Positions 19,401 through 26,700 of a stretch of DNA of 64,000 nt are shown here, piece by piece (the first letter of the stretch is position 1; each line of letters starts with the position of its first letter). Below the pieces are notes generated by a model. It worked only from the letters and a program-made list of their open reading frames with translations. It was not told the DNA's origin and searched no databases. Both the position numbers and the translations under genes were made by a program. This stretch comes from Actinomadura viridilutea (GTDB taxonomy: Bacteria > Actinomycetota > Actinomycetes > Streptosporangiales > Streptosporangiaceae): positions 496,001-560,000 of the forward strand of contig PVNI01000001.1 of assembly GCA_003001795.1 (NCBI GenBank), read 5' to 3'.

Positions 19401-20517
19401 CATCAATCCCAACACGGGAACTGTTCCCCTCTTTCGCTCCAGACGGGATGCACAGATAACGCTCGATATCTATCGTCGGGTGCCTGTGCTTTGGAGGGAG
19501 CGGCCGAACAATAATTCGTGGGGCCTTTCGTTCATGCAAGGCCTGTTCAATATGGCTACAGACTCCGGTTTGTTCAGAACTCGGGAAGAGTTGGAAAGTG
19601 AGGGTTGGACTCTTCGGGGCAACGTCTTTGTTCGAGGTGAGGAGCGGATGCTTCCGCTCTACGAGGCCAAGATGGTCCACCACTTCGATCACCGGCTTGG
19701 GACGTACGAAGGGCAGACCGAAGCGCAAGCGAATATGGGCACGCTGCCGCGCCTAACCTTGGAGCAAAAGCGTGATCCAGAATGTGTGACGATGCCCCGC
19801 TACTGGGTGGATGGGCGAGAAGTTGAGGAACGACTGCGTGACAAGTGGGATCGCGGGTGGCTTATCGGTTGGCGAGACGTCGCCCGTAGCACGGATGAAC
19901 GTACGCTGATATGTGCCCCACTGCCGCTTGTCGCAGTGGGGCACAAACTGCCTTTGCTCTTCGTTCTATCGCGGGCTGAGTGCTTGATCGCAAATCTTGG
20001 CAGTTTTGTTGTGGATTATATCTGTCGGCAGAAGTCGGCAGGTACTTCGGTAGCATATTTTGTGCTCAGGCAGCTTCCGGTCATCCCGCCAAGGGAGTAT
20101 GGTAAGCAGTCGCCCTGGAAGGCTGGCGCGACTCTGCATGACTGGATATCTTGGCGCGTGCGTGAATTGGTGTATACATCCTGGGATATGAAAGGTTTTG
20201 CTGCAGATGTTGGTTGTGATGGAGCGCCTTTTGTTTGGGATGAGGAGCGGCGCTTCGCGATTCGGGCGGAGTTGGATGCCGCCTACTTCCATCTTTATGG
20301 TGTTGCTCGCGATGACGTCGAGTACATCATGGACAGTTTTGGGGCGTTCCGCAGGAATGATCCAGGGCGGTTCACGCGGACGAAGGTGTTGATCCTGGAG
20401 ATCTACGACGCGATGGCGCGGGCCATAGAGACCGGGGAGCCGTACAAAACCATCCTTGATCCACCACCTGGGGAAGGTCCTCGGCACCCAGATATTCAGG
20501 TGCAGTCGGCTTCATAA
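16411..20517 (+). CDS. Class 1 N6-adenine DNA methyltransferase, Eco57I/DrmMI-like
   Basis: 1368 residues, GTG start overlapping the previous stop. Motif I is CDPACGSGHFLVAAA (Asp521), motif IV is GNPPWEKIEL (Asn806); this order defines a gamma-type N6-adenine methylase. Long N-terminal (1-500) and C-terminal (about 830-1368) regions fit the large Eco57I/BREX/DISARM methylases, whose C-terminal part recognises the DNA target. The operon partner helicases suggest it marks self DNA while the helicase-nuclease acts on unmarked DNA. From about base 18860 onward, codon third positions become much richer in A and T, so the specificity half looks to have a different origin from the catalytic half. 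Confidence 0.88.
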   Translation: MTTVSPYTAVRIEGGLLSADLIERIRAADRDLDGNRPEDYHLAAGERLGEAASRKWEYLTGAYRAFRERLAALPETDPATTETRERWLLRLFDEFGFGRLTYLRGGITVGDKTYPISHQWGEHVAVHLLGWNADLDRRTRAKGETGRAPQSMVQEFLNESERHLWAVLSNGRVLRILRDSSALIGSAYIEFDLEAIFEGDLFSEFVLLFALLHSSRWELLPREDDAEPTAADCWLERWRNHAIETGARAREQLRKGVECALNELGTGFLEANPRLREELASGRLTREDFHHELLRLAYQLIFLFVAEDRNVLLRPDPENATPDERAKLQAARERYTAYFSTARLRRISTRRRGDRHTDLWRTQVLVFDALGCEDGRPELALPALGGLFFRAGDPLATDDVAPDLLRACDLTNERFLSAIRHLSTFKDKKGRVHRVDYQHLDAEELGSVYESLLELEPRVDNAEPRFWLEELPGNKRKTTGSYYTPTDLIDELLKTTLDPVVAEYANRRHHPDDLLDIKVCDPACGSGHFLVAAARRIAKRYAAMAYGDDEPTPAAIREAMHKVVRSCIYGVDINPLAVELAKVSLWLESLQPGLPLAFLDSHIKVGNSLLGTTPALLFKGIPDEAYKPIGDDDKKIAAQLRRENAQERGGQLELWDTSEQIGPEGTASLTKAATELNSMRVRSIADIREQARRFRALIGSPDLQLRKRIADAWCAAFVFPKNATAPRGITTATLKIMGGDRETEGFYPRSRPTPEMERELDDIVEQYGFFHWHLEFPDVFRVGDDEARDANPDTGWQGGFDCVLGNPPWEKIELKEQEFFASRSEKIAKAPNASERKKLIKALEKSDDRNDRSLYLDYSREFRRIAGESLFLRGSKRYERTGQGRLNTYAVFAETAQTIISPLGRSGLVLPTGIATDATTAFFFKDLVTNGHLATFLEFENEEFLLSRAVHHSTRFCLLSTLGRQVKLEKASFSFGVRRMSDVESRRFTMSPEDILLINPNTGTVPLFRSRRDAQITLDIYRRVPVLWRERPNNNSWGLSFMQGLFNMATDSGLFRTREELESEGWTLRGNVFVRGEERMLPLYEAKMVHHFDHRLGTYEGQTEAQANMGTLPRLTLEQKRDPECVTMPRYWVDGREVEERLRDKWDRGWLIGWRDVARSTDERTLICAPLPLVAVGHKLPLLFVLSRAECLIANLGSFVVDYICRQKSAGTSVAYFVLRQLPVIPPREYGKQSPWKAGATLHDWISWRVRELVYTSWDMKGFAADVGCDGAPFVWDEERRFAIRAELDAAYFHLYGVARDDVEYIMDSFGAFRRNDPGRFTRTKVLILEIYDAMARAIETGEPYKTILDPPPGEGPRHPDIQVQSAS

Positions 20518-20526
20518 ACACCTCGA

Positions 20527-20554
20527 CCTTGAGTTAGTTGATATCACCTCAAGG
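20527..20554 (+). terminator. Hairpin after the methylase gene
   Basis: Ten bases after the methylase stop lie CCTTGAG (20527-20533) and its exact complement CTCAAGG (20548-20554) with a 14-base loop. No T-run follows. It shares arms with the stronger hairpin at 20840-20875. It could end the defence operon or lie between convergent genes. Confidence 0.4.
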
Positions 20555-20575
20555 CTGGTGAGTGTGGGCATTGCG

Positions 20576-20762
20576 TCAACGGGGGAGTGAGTAAACCGAC
20601 TTCAGGAAGGCACGCCACTGCTTCTGGGTGAGTTCGAGGGGACGCCTGGAGCCTTCGAGTCTTGATGTCGATGGTGCCATCGGCGGCGCGAGCAGCCTCG
20701 ACGCAGTCGCCGTTCGCCTCGCTGTAGCTCGACTTTCGCCATTCTCCGTAATGAGAGGCCAT
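20576..20762 (-). pseudogene. DUF397 gene broken by two single-base deletions
   Basis: Read from 20762, the frame gives GEWRKSSYSEANGDCVEAAR then DGTIDI, the usual DUF397 start. It then leaves frame; the expected end PLELTQKQWRAFLKSVYSL is in another frame, stopping at 20576. Aligned to the intact neighbour at 20886-21071, one base is missing before AAGACTCG and one in the run after GGCGTCCC. If not a sequencing slip, this is a decayed second copy of the DUF397 partner of the XRE regulator. Confidence 0.65.
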
Positions 20763-20839
20763 GCTCTTGATCCTGTGCGTTTGAGCTGGTCTACCGGTGA
20801 CAGTACGGCGAGACGGGGCGATGGTGTCGTGAAAGTGGT

Positions 20840-20875
20840 CCGGCCTTGAGGCCAGTGTTTTGGTCTCAAGGCCGG
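20840..20875 (-). terminator. Strong hairpin downstream of the DUF397 gene
   Basis: CCGGCCTTGAG (20840-20850) pairs exactly with CTCAAGGCCGG (20865-20875), an 11-bp stem with a 14-base loop. It begins 10 bases beyond the stop of the minus-strand DUF397 gene and is placed as its terminator. Confidence 0.6.
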
Positions 20876-20885
20876 TGTGGTTGTG

Positions 20886-21071
20886 TCAGTGGTGTTCGCG
20901 GAGTGTGTTGAGGAGGGCGCGCCATTCGTTGGGGGTCAGTTCCAGGGGGTTGCCTGGGGCTTTGGAGTCTTGGATGGCGATGGTGCCGTCGGAGGCGCGA
21001 GCTACTTCGACGCAGTGACCATTAGGTTCGCTGTGGCTTGATTTGCGCCAGGTGTTGAAGTGCTTGGTCAT
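20886..21071 (-). CDS. DUF397 protein, small partner of the XRE regulator
   Basis: 61 residues. It has the family pattern WRKSSHSEPNGHCVEVAR, then DGTIAIQDSKAPGNPLELT, then EWRALL. DUF397 proteins are encoded next to XRE-DUF5753 regulators throughout Streptomyces and relatives, and several pairs behave as regulator/antagonist in development. Here the ATG overlaps the regulator stop (ATGA), so the two are translated together. A broken paralogue lies just downstream. Confidence 0.85.
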   Translation of the reverse strand: MTKHFNTWRKSSHSEPNGHCVEVARASDGTIAIQDSKAPGNPLELTPNEWRALLNTLREHH

Positions 21072-21949
21072 GTTCTTGATCCTGCCTGGTCTGTCAGCCG
21101 ATCGGCTACCCGTTTGAGGAAGGCGATGCTGTCGTCCGGAGACAGTGCGGCCTCTCGTAGACGGTCATACATATCGGTATACCGCTTCACCTCGTTGCGC
21201 TGAGTAAGGATGAGGTCAGTGGTGATCGTGTCTACGACGACCAGTGGCGGGTCTCCTGGTTCGGGAAAGGTGTAGAGGTAGAACGACGCCTTGGGCAGGA
21301 ACCCACCCGGAATCGGCTTGTCAGACGGCAGCACCATCACCCTGATGTGCTCCTCTGATGAGACCAGGGTGGTTATGTGGCGGAGTTGGGCGGCCTTGAT
21401 CTCAGGAGGTACCGCCAGCCTGTGGATCATGCTCTCGTCCAGGATCGCCTCGTAGGTGGGGCCGCCCGGCTGTAGCAGACGCTGCTGGCGCTGCGTGCGT
21501 GCGTGAGCCATCCGGTCTGGCCGGTAGTCCAGCGTTCCTTGACGCTCGTCCAGTTCGACCAAGGCGTCGACGTACTCCGGAATCTGGAGCAGGGCTGGGA
21601 AGGCGGATTGGTCATAACCGCGGATGGTGTCCGCGTTGGATTCCAGGTCGGCGGCGAGGCGCTGGCGGGGGCCCATGGACGCGCCGTAGCGGTCCCACCA
21701 GCCCTTGGCGGCGGCGTCGCGGGCCAGGCGGAGGATCTTGTCGTATCGGGGACCGGTCACCTCGAGGCGTTCGAGGAGATCCATGATCTCGGCGAGGTTC
21801 GGGCGGACCTGGGCGTTCTCCAGTCGGGTGATCTTGGTGCGGGAGTGGAACAGGACCTGGCCGAGTTCCTCGGCGGTCAGGCCGCGCTCCTCGCGGAGCC
21901 TGCGCAGTTCGGCGGCGAGTCGGCGGCGACGGACATAAGGGCTCGGCAT
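21068..21949 (-). CDS. XRE-family helix-turn-helix regulator with DUF5753 domain
   Basis: 293 residues from ATG 21949, chosen because GGAGGGAGAG lies just ahead and the conserved region starts there. A helix-turn-helix covers about residues 10-65 (LRRLREERGLTAEELGQVL, then SRTKITRLENAQ). The rest is DUF5753, with its usual GYDQSAFPALLQIPEYVDAL and the PGGP...ILDES segment. These proteins form pairs with DUF397 and often with a divergent HATPase gene, as here. Two near-identical palindromes in the divergent region at 22086-22126 are possible binding sites. Confidence 0.87.
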   Translation of the reverse strand: MPSPYVRRRRLAAELRRLREERGLTAEELGQVLFHSRTKITRLENAQVRPNLAEIMDLLERLEVTGPRYDKILRLARDAAAKGWWDRYGASMGPRQRLAADLESNADTIRGYDQSAFPALLQIPEYVDALVELDERQGTLDYRPDRMAHARTQRQQRLLQPGGPTYEAILDESMIHRLAVPPEIKAAQLRHITTLVSSEEHIRVMVLPSDKPIPGGFLPKASFYLYTFPEPGDPPLVVVDTITTDLILTQRNEVKRYTDMYDRLREAALSPDDSIAFLKRVADRLTDQAGSRT

Positions 21950-22315
21950 GACCGCTCTCCCTCCAGGCGATGACACTGCGTACGGATCAGTGACTTTCTG
22001 CAACAGACCTGGGTTATGCAAGGTAATGGCCGGTTGCGGTCGTGCGTCCCTGTTTTCCACCTCTTCGGTGAGCCGGGCCGAAATCCGCACATGCGCGAGA
22101 TGAACGTGCGGATCGCGCACGTGCGCGAACGCACCGTTCGATGGCGGCATGAGCGTGGGGCGGAGCTGCGAGGCGAGCTCGTGCCAATTGGGGCGCCGGC
22201 CGGTCGCGGTCGCCGATTGTTCGTGCTCGAACGGCCACGCGTTGTGACGATGTGCGTGAGGCGAAGGGGGAGACCCCGACGCTCCGTCAGACTTCGTCAG
22301 CATCCGAGGAGTCCC
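21950..22315. promoter_or_regulatory. Divergent region between XRE regulator and HATPase gene, with paired palindromes
   Basis: 366 bases without a gene. GCGCACGTGCGC at 22115-22126 is a perfect 12-bp palindrome. CGCACATGCGCG at 22086-22097 is a one-off relative, centred about 29 bases (nearly three helical turns) away. An ACGTGCG half-site lies between. That layout suits cooperative binding of a dimeric regulator, most simply the neighbouring XRE protein, but this is inference. Confidence 0.45.
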
Positions 22316-22741
22316 ATGCCCCCGACGGCGCTCCCCACGACCGACGCCGCGCCGCTGCACTGGCGCCGTGTCTTCCCCGGCGGTCCCGAGCAGGCCGCCC
22401 GCGCGCGCAGGTTCGTCGCCTGCCTGCTGGAAGGCTGCCCGTACCTGGACGACGTTCTGTTGGCGGCGGACGAGCTGGTCGCCAACGCGCTCCGCCACAC
22501 GAGGTCAGGCCAGGACGGCGGCTCGTTCACCGTCGAGGTCCTGCGGACCGACGGTCAGGTGGCGGTGTCGGTCGCCGACCAGGGCGGCCCGGGTGTGCCC
22601 GTCCCGGCGGACGCGTCCGAGTGGGACGAGACCGGGCGCGGCCTGCGGACCCTCTCCCTGCTGGCCGACAGCTGGGGCTGGCACGGCAACGACGAAGGTC
22701 GCACGGTGACCGCCGTCTTCACCGAGGAGAAGGACGCGTGA
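22316..22741 (+). CDS. Small HATPase (anti-sigma-factor-like) ATP-binding protein
   Basis: 141 residues. It is a lone GHKL ATPase domain: N-box DELVANALRHTRSG, G1-box VADQGGPG, and ETGRGLRTLSLLAD with the closing WGWHGNDEGRTVTAVF. Such RsbW-like proteins bind sigma factors or act as kinases of anti-anti-sigma proteins; actinomycetes carry dozens beside XRE-DUF397 pairs. The stop overlaps the GTG of the next gene (GTGA). No partner sigma factor is visible. Confidence 0.85.
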   Translation: MPPTALPTTDAAPLHWRRVFPGGPEQAARARRFVACLLEGCPYLDDVLLAADELVANALRHTRSGQDGGSFTVEVLRTDGQVAVSVADQGGPGVPVPADASEWDETGRGLRTLSLLADSWGWHGNDEGRTVTAVFTEEKDA

Positions 22742-23286
22742 ACGGCGGCGTGGCGGTGCAGCACAAGAGACTTCAGGAGCAGGTTCAGGCGGTGATGCTG
22801 ATCGCGATGCGGTCCGATGTCCGCGCGATCCACACCATCGCGGGCGACGGCCGGGCGGATTGGCGGACCCGCGCCTTCGTACGCGACGCGCGGCGGCTGA
22901 CGCTCGGCTGCGCAGCGGGGCTGAGCGCCGTGCTGAACCGGCATCGGCCGGGCGAGGATCCGTACGGGCACGAGATCTGCCGGGCCTGCGGCACGTCCAC
23001 CTGTCCCACGCTCAAGGCCATCGCGGAGGCCCTCGCGGCGTATTCGATCCATCCGTCGCCCGTGGACCGCGCGGAGGCGTGGCGGCGGGCGGACGAGCAC
23101 TTGGGGTCGCGTGGCGTGCCGTTGGTGATCGAGGAGTTCGCCGAGGGGTTCGTCGCCCGTCCCGTTCCCGGCGGGGACGGTCTGCTCGTCGTCGACCGGC
23201 GCACCGGGACGCTCACCCGCTGGCCGGACCTGCCCACCGGCGAACTGGCCGAACACTACCGCCGATACCTGCGCGGCGAACTGTAG
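22738..23286 (+). CDS. Protein of unknown function, 182 aa, with CxxC-x4-C motif
   Basis: GTG start overlapping the HATPase stop, so it is coupled to that gene. The middle has CRACGTSTCPTLKAIAEALA, a possible metal site. The C-terminal 70 residues (RRADEHLGSRGVPLVIEEF... to LAEHYRRYLRGEL) form a compact region copied almost unchanged at 31111-31315. I do not recognise the family. Pairing with an anti-sigma-like ATPase suggests a regulatory partner; this is inference. Confidence 0.7.
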   Translation: MNGGVAVQHKRLQEQVQAVMLIAMRSDVRAIHTIAGDGRADWRTRAFVRDARRLTLGCAAGLSAVLNRHRPGEDPYGHEICRACGTSTCPTLKAIAEALAAYSIHPSPVDRAEAWRRADEHLGSRGVPLVIEEFAEGFVARPVPGGDGLLVVDRRTGTLTRWPDLPTGELAEHYRRYLRGEL

Positions 23287-23434
23287 GCAGGGGCCGTCGA
23301 GCGGATCCGCCGTCTGCCCGTCGTGGCCGAATCCGGCACGTGGCGACATGTTCCCCCCTGCGTTCAAGGTGCCGATTACGCTCAATCCGTGATCAAGCCG
23401 GTCGGGTCTTAGGGAACGGAGACGGGGCGTAGCG

Positions 23435-25483
23435 GTGAGCACGATGAGGGAACTCGTTGCGCGGCTTGAACACATGGGCGCGTCCATTCTCGCCGAGCAC
23501 CCCGAAGGGCTTCGCGAGCGAGAGCTATGGCAGATGGTGACCGAGCGCCTTCCCACGGCCGAGCGGGAGTATTCCGAGCTGCGGGGCGGCGGCTCCACCA
23601 CCGTCCGTCAGGAGTTCAGCTTCGGCAGCATTGATCTGGTCAAGGCCGGGTGGCTGACGAAGACCGGCCGCCGATGGTTTCTCACGCCGGTCGGCCGTCA
23701 CGCGCTTCGCCTATACGCCGACCCGCAAACGTTTTATGAAGCAGCCCAAGGAAGGTACAACTATTGGAATCGGAACAAGGCGGGGTTCGCCATGGTGCAG
23801 CGTCTGGTCGAGGCGATCCCCGAAGGGGCGTGGGCGTCGGCCTCAGAACTGGCGGAGGAGACGGGCCTACAGGCCGATGCCCTTGTCGCCTGGCTCCAGG
23901 GGGCGCGGCCGGAAGGCTGGCGCCGTGTCCTGGATGACGGCGGACACTTGCCCGCCGCGGCGCACCTGAACGAGGACGACCGCCGAGAATGGCTCAGGGC
24001 GCTTGAGGAGGAGGACATCGACGTCACGAGTGGTCGGGCGGACGCGTCACAGCGGATTCCCGGCAGCGACCTGCGCCAACTGGTCACCTCCGTGGAGCAG
24101 ATGCCGCATCGCGCGTGGCTGGTGCGCGGCTCCAACGTGTTGGGCGAGAACCTGATCCGGGGCCTGTGGCTGCAAGACGGGATCTGCTCGCTACCGGCGT
24201 CCCGCCTGCGTGAACTGCCGCCCGAGGCGCCCATCGAGCAGGTCAAGGCGGCGATCGACGAGGACTACTCAGGCGCGAGCGCACAGGACCGGGCCCGTCT
24301 CACCGCCGAGTACCACGCCTTCCTGTCCCGGATGCGAGAGGGCGACATCGTCGTCACTAACGACGGCGCCAAGGTTTATGTGGGCGTCGTGGTCGGGCCG
24401 CCGATGTTCGTCAGCAGCGTCAAGAGGCGCGCCAACCTTCAGCGCAGCGTCGAGTGGCGCAACGCCGGCGCCCCGTTCGACTACACCGAGGACCTGCCGG
24501 ACGAGTTCTCCGCCCGGATCAGCAACCCGGATGCGGAGCTCATCGAGGTGACCGAGTTCTACGAGGACTTCAGAAAGCTCCTGGGCGAGGACGCCGATGT
24601 CGTTGATCGGGAGATGCGGCTGCCCGACGTGACGTCCGACTTCGCCGAACGCCTGCTGGTCGGCCGGGAATGGCTGCAGGAGTGCGTGGAACTGTTGCGG
24701 GAGCGGCCTCAGCTGATCTTCTATGGGCCGCCGGGGACCGGCAAGACGTACCTGGCGCAGCACCTCGCGCGGTACCTGACCGGTGGTCAGCCGGAGACCG
24801 TCAAGCTCGTCCAGTTCCACCCCGCGTACTCGTACGAGGACTTCTTCGAGGGCTTCCGGCCGCGCACGGCCGACGACGGCCAGATCCGGTTCGAGCTGGT
24901 GCGCGGTCCGTTCCGACGAATGGCCGCGGCCGCGCACGCCCACCCCAACCAGCCCTACGTGCTCATCATCGATGAGATCAACCGGGGCAACCTGGCGAAG
25001 ATCTTCGGGGAGCTGTACTTCCTGCTCGAATACCGCAAGGGCGAGTCCGTCCAGCTGCTGTACGAGTCGGAAGGCGGGCAGGAGTTCACGATGCCGCCCA
25101 ACGTCATCATCATCGGCACGATGAACACCGCCGACCGGTCGATCGCGCTGGTGGACGCGGCCATGCGGCGCCGGTTCTGGTTCGTCGAACTGCACCCCGA
25201 CGAGCCGCCCACCAGCGAGATGCTTCGCAAGTGGCTCAGGCGGGAGCAGTTCCCCTCCGACGAGCCCGCCCGGCTGCTGGACGAGCTGAACAGGCGCATC
25301 GAGGACCGTGACTTTCGGATCGGTCCCTCGTATCTGATGCGGGAGAGCGCCAAAACCGAGGAAGGTCTGCGGCGCATCTGGCGGACGCAGATCCTGCCGC
25401 TGCTCGAGGAGCACCACTACGGCGACGGAACGGACGTGAAGGCGCGGTACGGTCTCGACGCACTCCGGCGCAGCCTGTCATGA
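23435..25483 (+). CDS. mcrB: McrB-type AAA+ GTPase subunit of a McrBC modification-dependent restriction system
   Basis: 682 residues, GTG start. The N-terminal 400 residues include a winged-helix region and a variable DNA-binding part, different from E. coli McrB. The C-terminal motor has GPPGTGKTYL (Lys437), FHPAYSYEDFFEGFRP, Walker B LIIDEINRGN (Asp513), and the McrB signature MNTADRSIALVD near 563. McrB hexamers translocate on DNA carrying modified bases and activate McrC. mcrC starts within the stop codon of this gene (ATGA). The different N-terminus implies a different target modification. Confidence 0.92.
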   Translation: MSTMRELVARLEHMGASILAEHPEGLRERELWQMVTERLPTAEREYSELRGGGSTTVRQEFSFGSIDLVKAGWLTKTGRRWFLTPVGRHALRLYADPQTFYEAAQGRYNYWNRNKAGFAMVQRLVEAIPEGAWASASELAEETGLQADALVAWLQGARPEGWRRVLDDGGHLPAAAHLNEDDRREWLRALEEEDIDVTSGRADASQRIPGSDLRQLVTSVEQMPHRAWLVRGSNVLGENLIRGLWLQDGICSLPASRLRELPPEAPIEQVKAAIDEDYSGASAQDRARLTAEYHAFLSRMREGDIVVTNDGAKVYVGVVVGPPMFVSSVKRRANLQRSVEWRNAGAPFDYTEDLPDEFSARISNPDAELIEVTEFYEDFRKLLGEDADVVDREMRLPDVTSDFAERLLVGREWLQECVELLRERPQLIFYGPPGTGKTYLAQHLARYLTGGQPETVKLVQFHPAYSYEDFFEGFRPRTADDGQIRFELVRGPFRRMAAAAHAHPNQPYVLIIDEINRGNLAKIFGELYFLLEYRKGESVQLLYESEGGQEFTMPPNVIIIGTMNTADRSIALVDAAMRRRFWFVELHPDEPPTSEMLRKWLRREQFPSDEPARLLDELNRRIEDRDFRIGPSYLMRESAKTEEGLRRIWRTQILPLLEEHHYGDGTDVKARYGLDALRRSLS

Positions 25484-26700
25484 CCGTCATCAGGCTTCGC
25501 GAGGGTGGACCGTGGACAGAGTGGGAACTCAGCGCCGAGCACGCCGCCGTATTGGCCGCCAGCGAGGTGGTGCGCATCGCACCGGGCCCGCGGACGGGCT
25601 TGTGGCGCGTCCGCGACAACCGGCTCGTGGGCGCGGCCCGTATCGGCCCCGCACACGACCCCGTCGAGGTGCGCATCGCGCCGAAGACCCCGATCGACCG
25701 CCTTTTCTTCCTGCTCGGGTACGCGCACAAGCAGCGAGGATGGCGCCAGGAGGACGTGGACGCGGGCGAACATCCGGATCTATTGCCCGCGCTGGCGTAC
25801 GCGTTCGCACGCGCGGCCGAACGGGCCCTGCGTCAGGGAGTCCTGCTCGGCTACCGGGAAACCGAGGAGGCGCTGACAGTCGTGCGTGGCCGCATCCGGG
25901 AGACCGACCAGATCCGGCGCCGCCACGGACAGATCGTCCCGGTGGAGGTCCGCTACGACGACTACACCGTCGACATCCCGGAGAACCGGCTGCTGCTCTC
26001 GGCGACCTACCGTCTGCTGCGCCTGCCGGGCATCCCGGCCGGCACGCGCAGACTGCTGCGGCACCTGCTGGTGCGGCTGGACGGCGTGGAGCGGATCGTG
26101 CCGGGGCGTGCGCTTCCGCAGTGGACCCCCACACGGTTGAACGCCCGCTACCACACTGCGCTCGGCTTGGCGGAGCTCGTTCTGCGCGGCGCGTCCTACG
26201 AGCTCGACGACGGCCGCACCCTCCGGGTCGACGGCCTTCTCCTTGAGATGTGGCGGGTTTTCGAAGACTTCCTGACCGTCGCGCTGTCGGACGCGCTTCG
26301 ACCTTACGGCGGCCGCAGCGAAATGCAGGACAGGAGGCACCACCTCGACCACGATCGCAATGTGCCGCTCCGGCCGGACCTGGTGTACTACGACGCCGGC
26401 GGTGAACCGGTGGCCGTGGTGGACGCCAAGTACAAGATCGAAGGCAGGCCCGGCGAGCACGAGGCGGACCTCTACCAGATGCTGGCCTACTGCACCGTGA
26501 TGGGACTGCGATCCGGTCACCTGGTCTACGCGGCGGGCGACGCCGAGTCCTGGGTGCACCGGATCGTCGGCACGGGCGGCGTGCGGATCGTGGAGGCTGT
26601 GGTCGACGTGTCGTTGCCGCCCGACGCGTTGCTCGCGCAGGTCGCCGACCTCGCCCGGCAGATTGCGGTGGACACCGAGCGGGCCGGCGTCACGGCGTAG
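25480..26700 (+). CDS. mcrC: McrC-type nuclease subunit
   Basis: 406 residues. An N-terminal beta-rich domain contacts McrB; the 5-methylcytosine restriction system component fold continues through VVRGRIR and DIPENRLL. The PD-(D/E)XK site is visible as Asp300 (RPDLVYY) and Asp315-Ala-Lys317 (VVDAKYK), followed by DLYQMLAYC. Its 3' end overlaps the convergent OLD-nuclease gene by 11 bases. A 45-base piece (26446-26490) reappears at 31361-31405. Confidence 0.9.
   Translation: MTVIRLREGGPWTEWELSAEHAAVLAASEVVRIAPGPRTGLWRVRDNRLVGAARIGPAHDPVEVRIAPKTPIDRLFFLLGYAHKQRGWRQEDVDAGEHPDLLPALAYAFARAAERALRQGVLLGYRETEEALTVVRGRIRETDQIRRRHGQIVPVEVRYDDYTVDIPENRLLLSATYRLLRLPGIPAGTRRLLRHLLVRLDGVERIVPGRALPQWTPTRLNARYHTALGLAELVLRGASYELDDGRTLRVDGLLLEMWRVFEDFLTVALSDALRPYGGRSEMQDRRHHLDHDRNVPLRPDLVYYDAGGEPVAVVDAKYKIEGRPGEHEADLYQMLAYCTVMGLRSGHLVYAAGDAESWVHRIVGTGGVRIVEAVVDVSLPPDALLAQVADLARQIAVDTERAGVTA

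Noticed and set aside
8322..20517. Calling the operon a complete DISARM system
   Set aside because: No DrmB-like second DUF1998 protein and no DrmC-like PLD protein lies in the operon or beside it, so only a DISARM-like label is justified.
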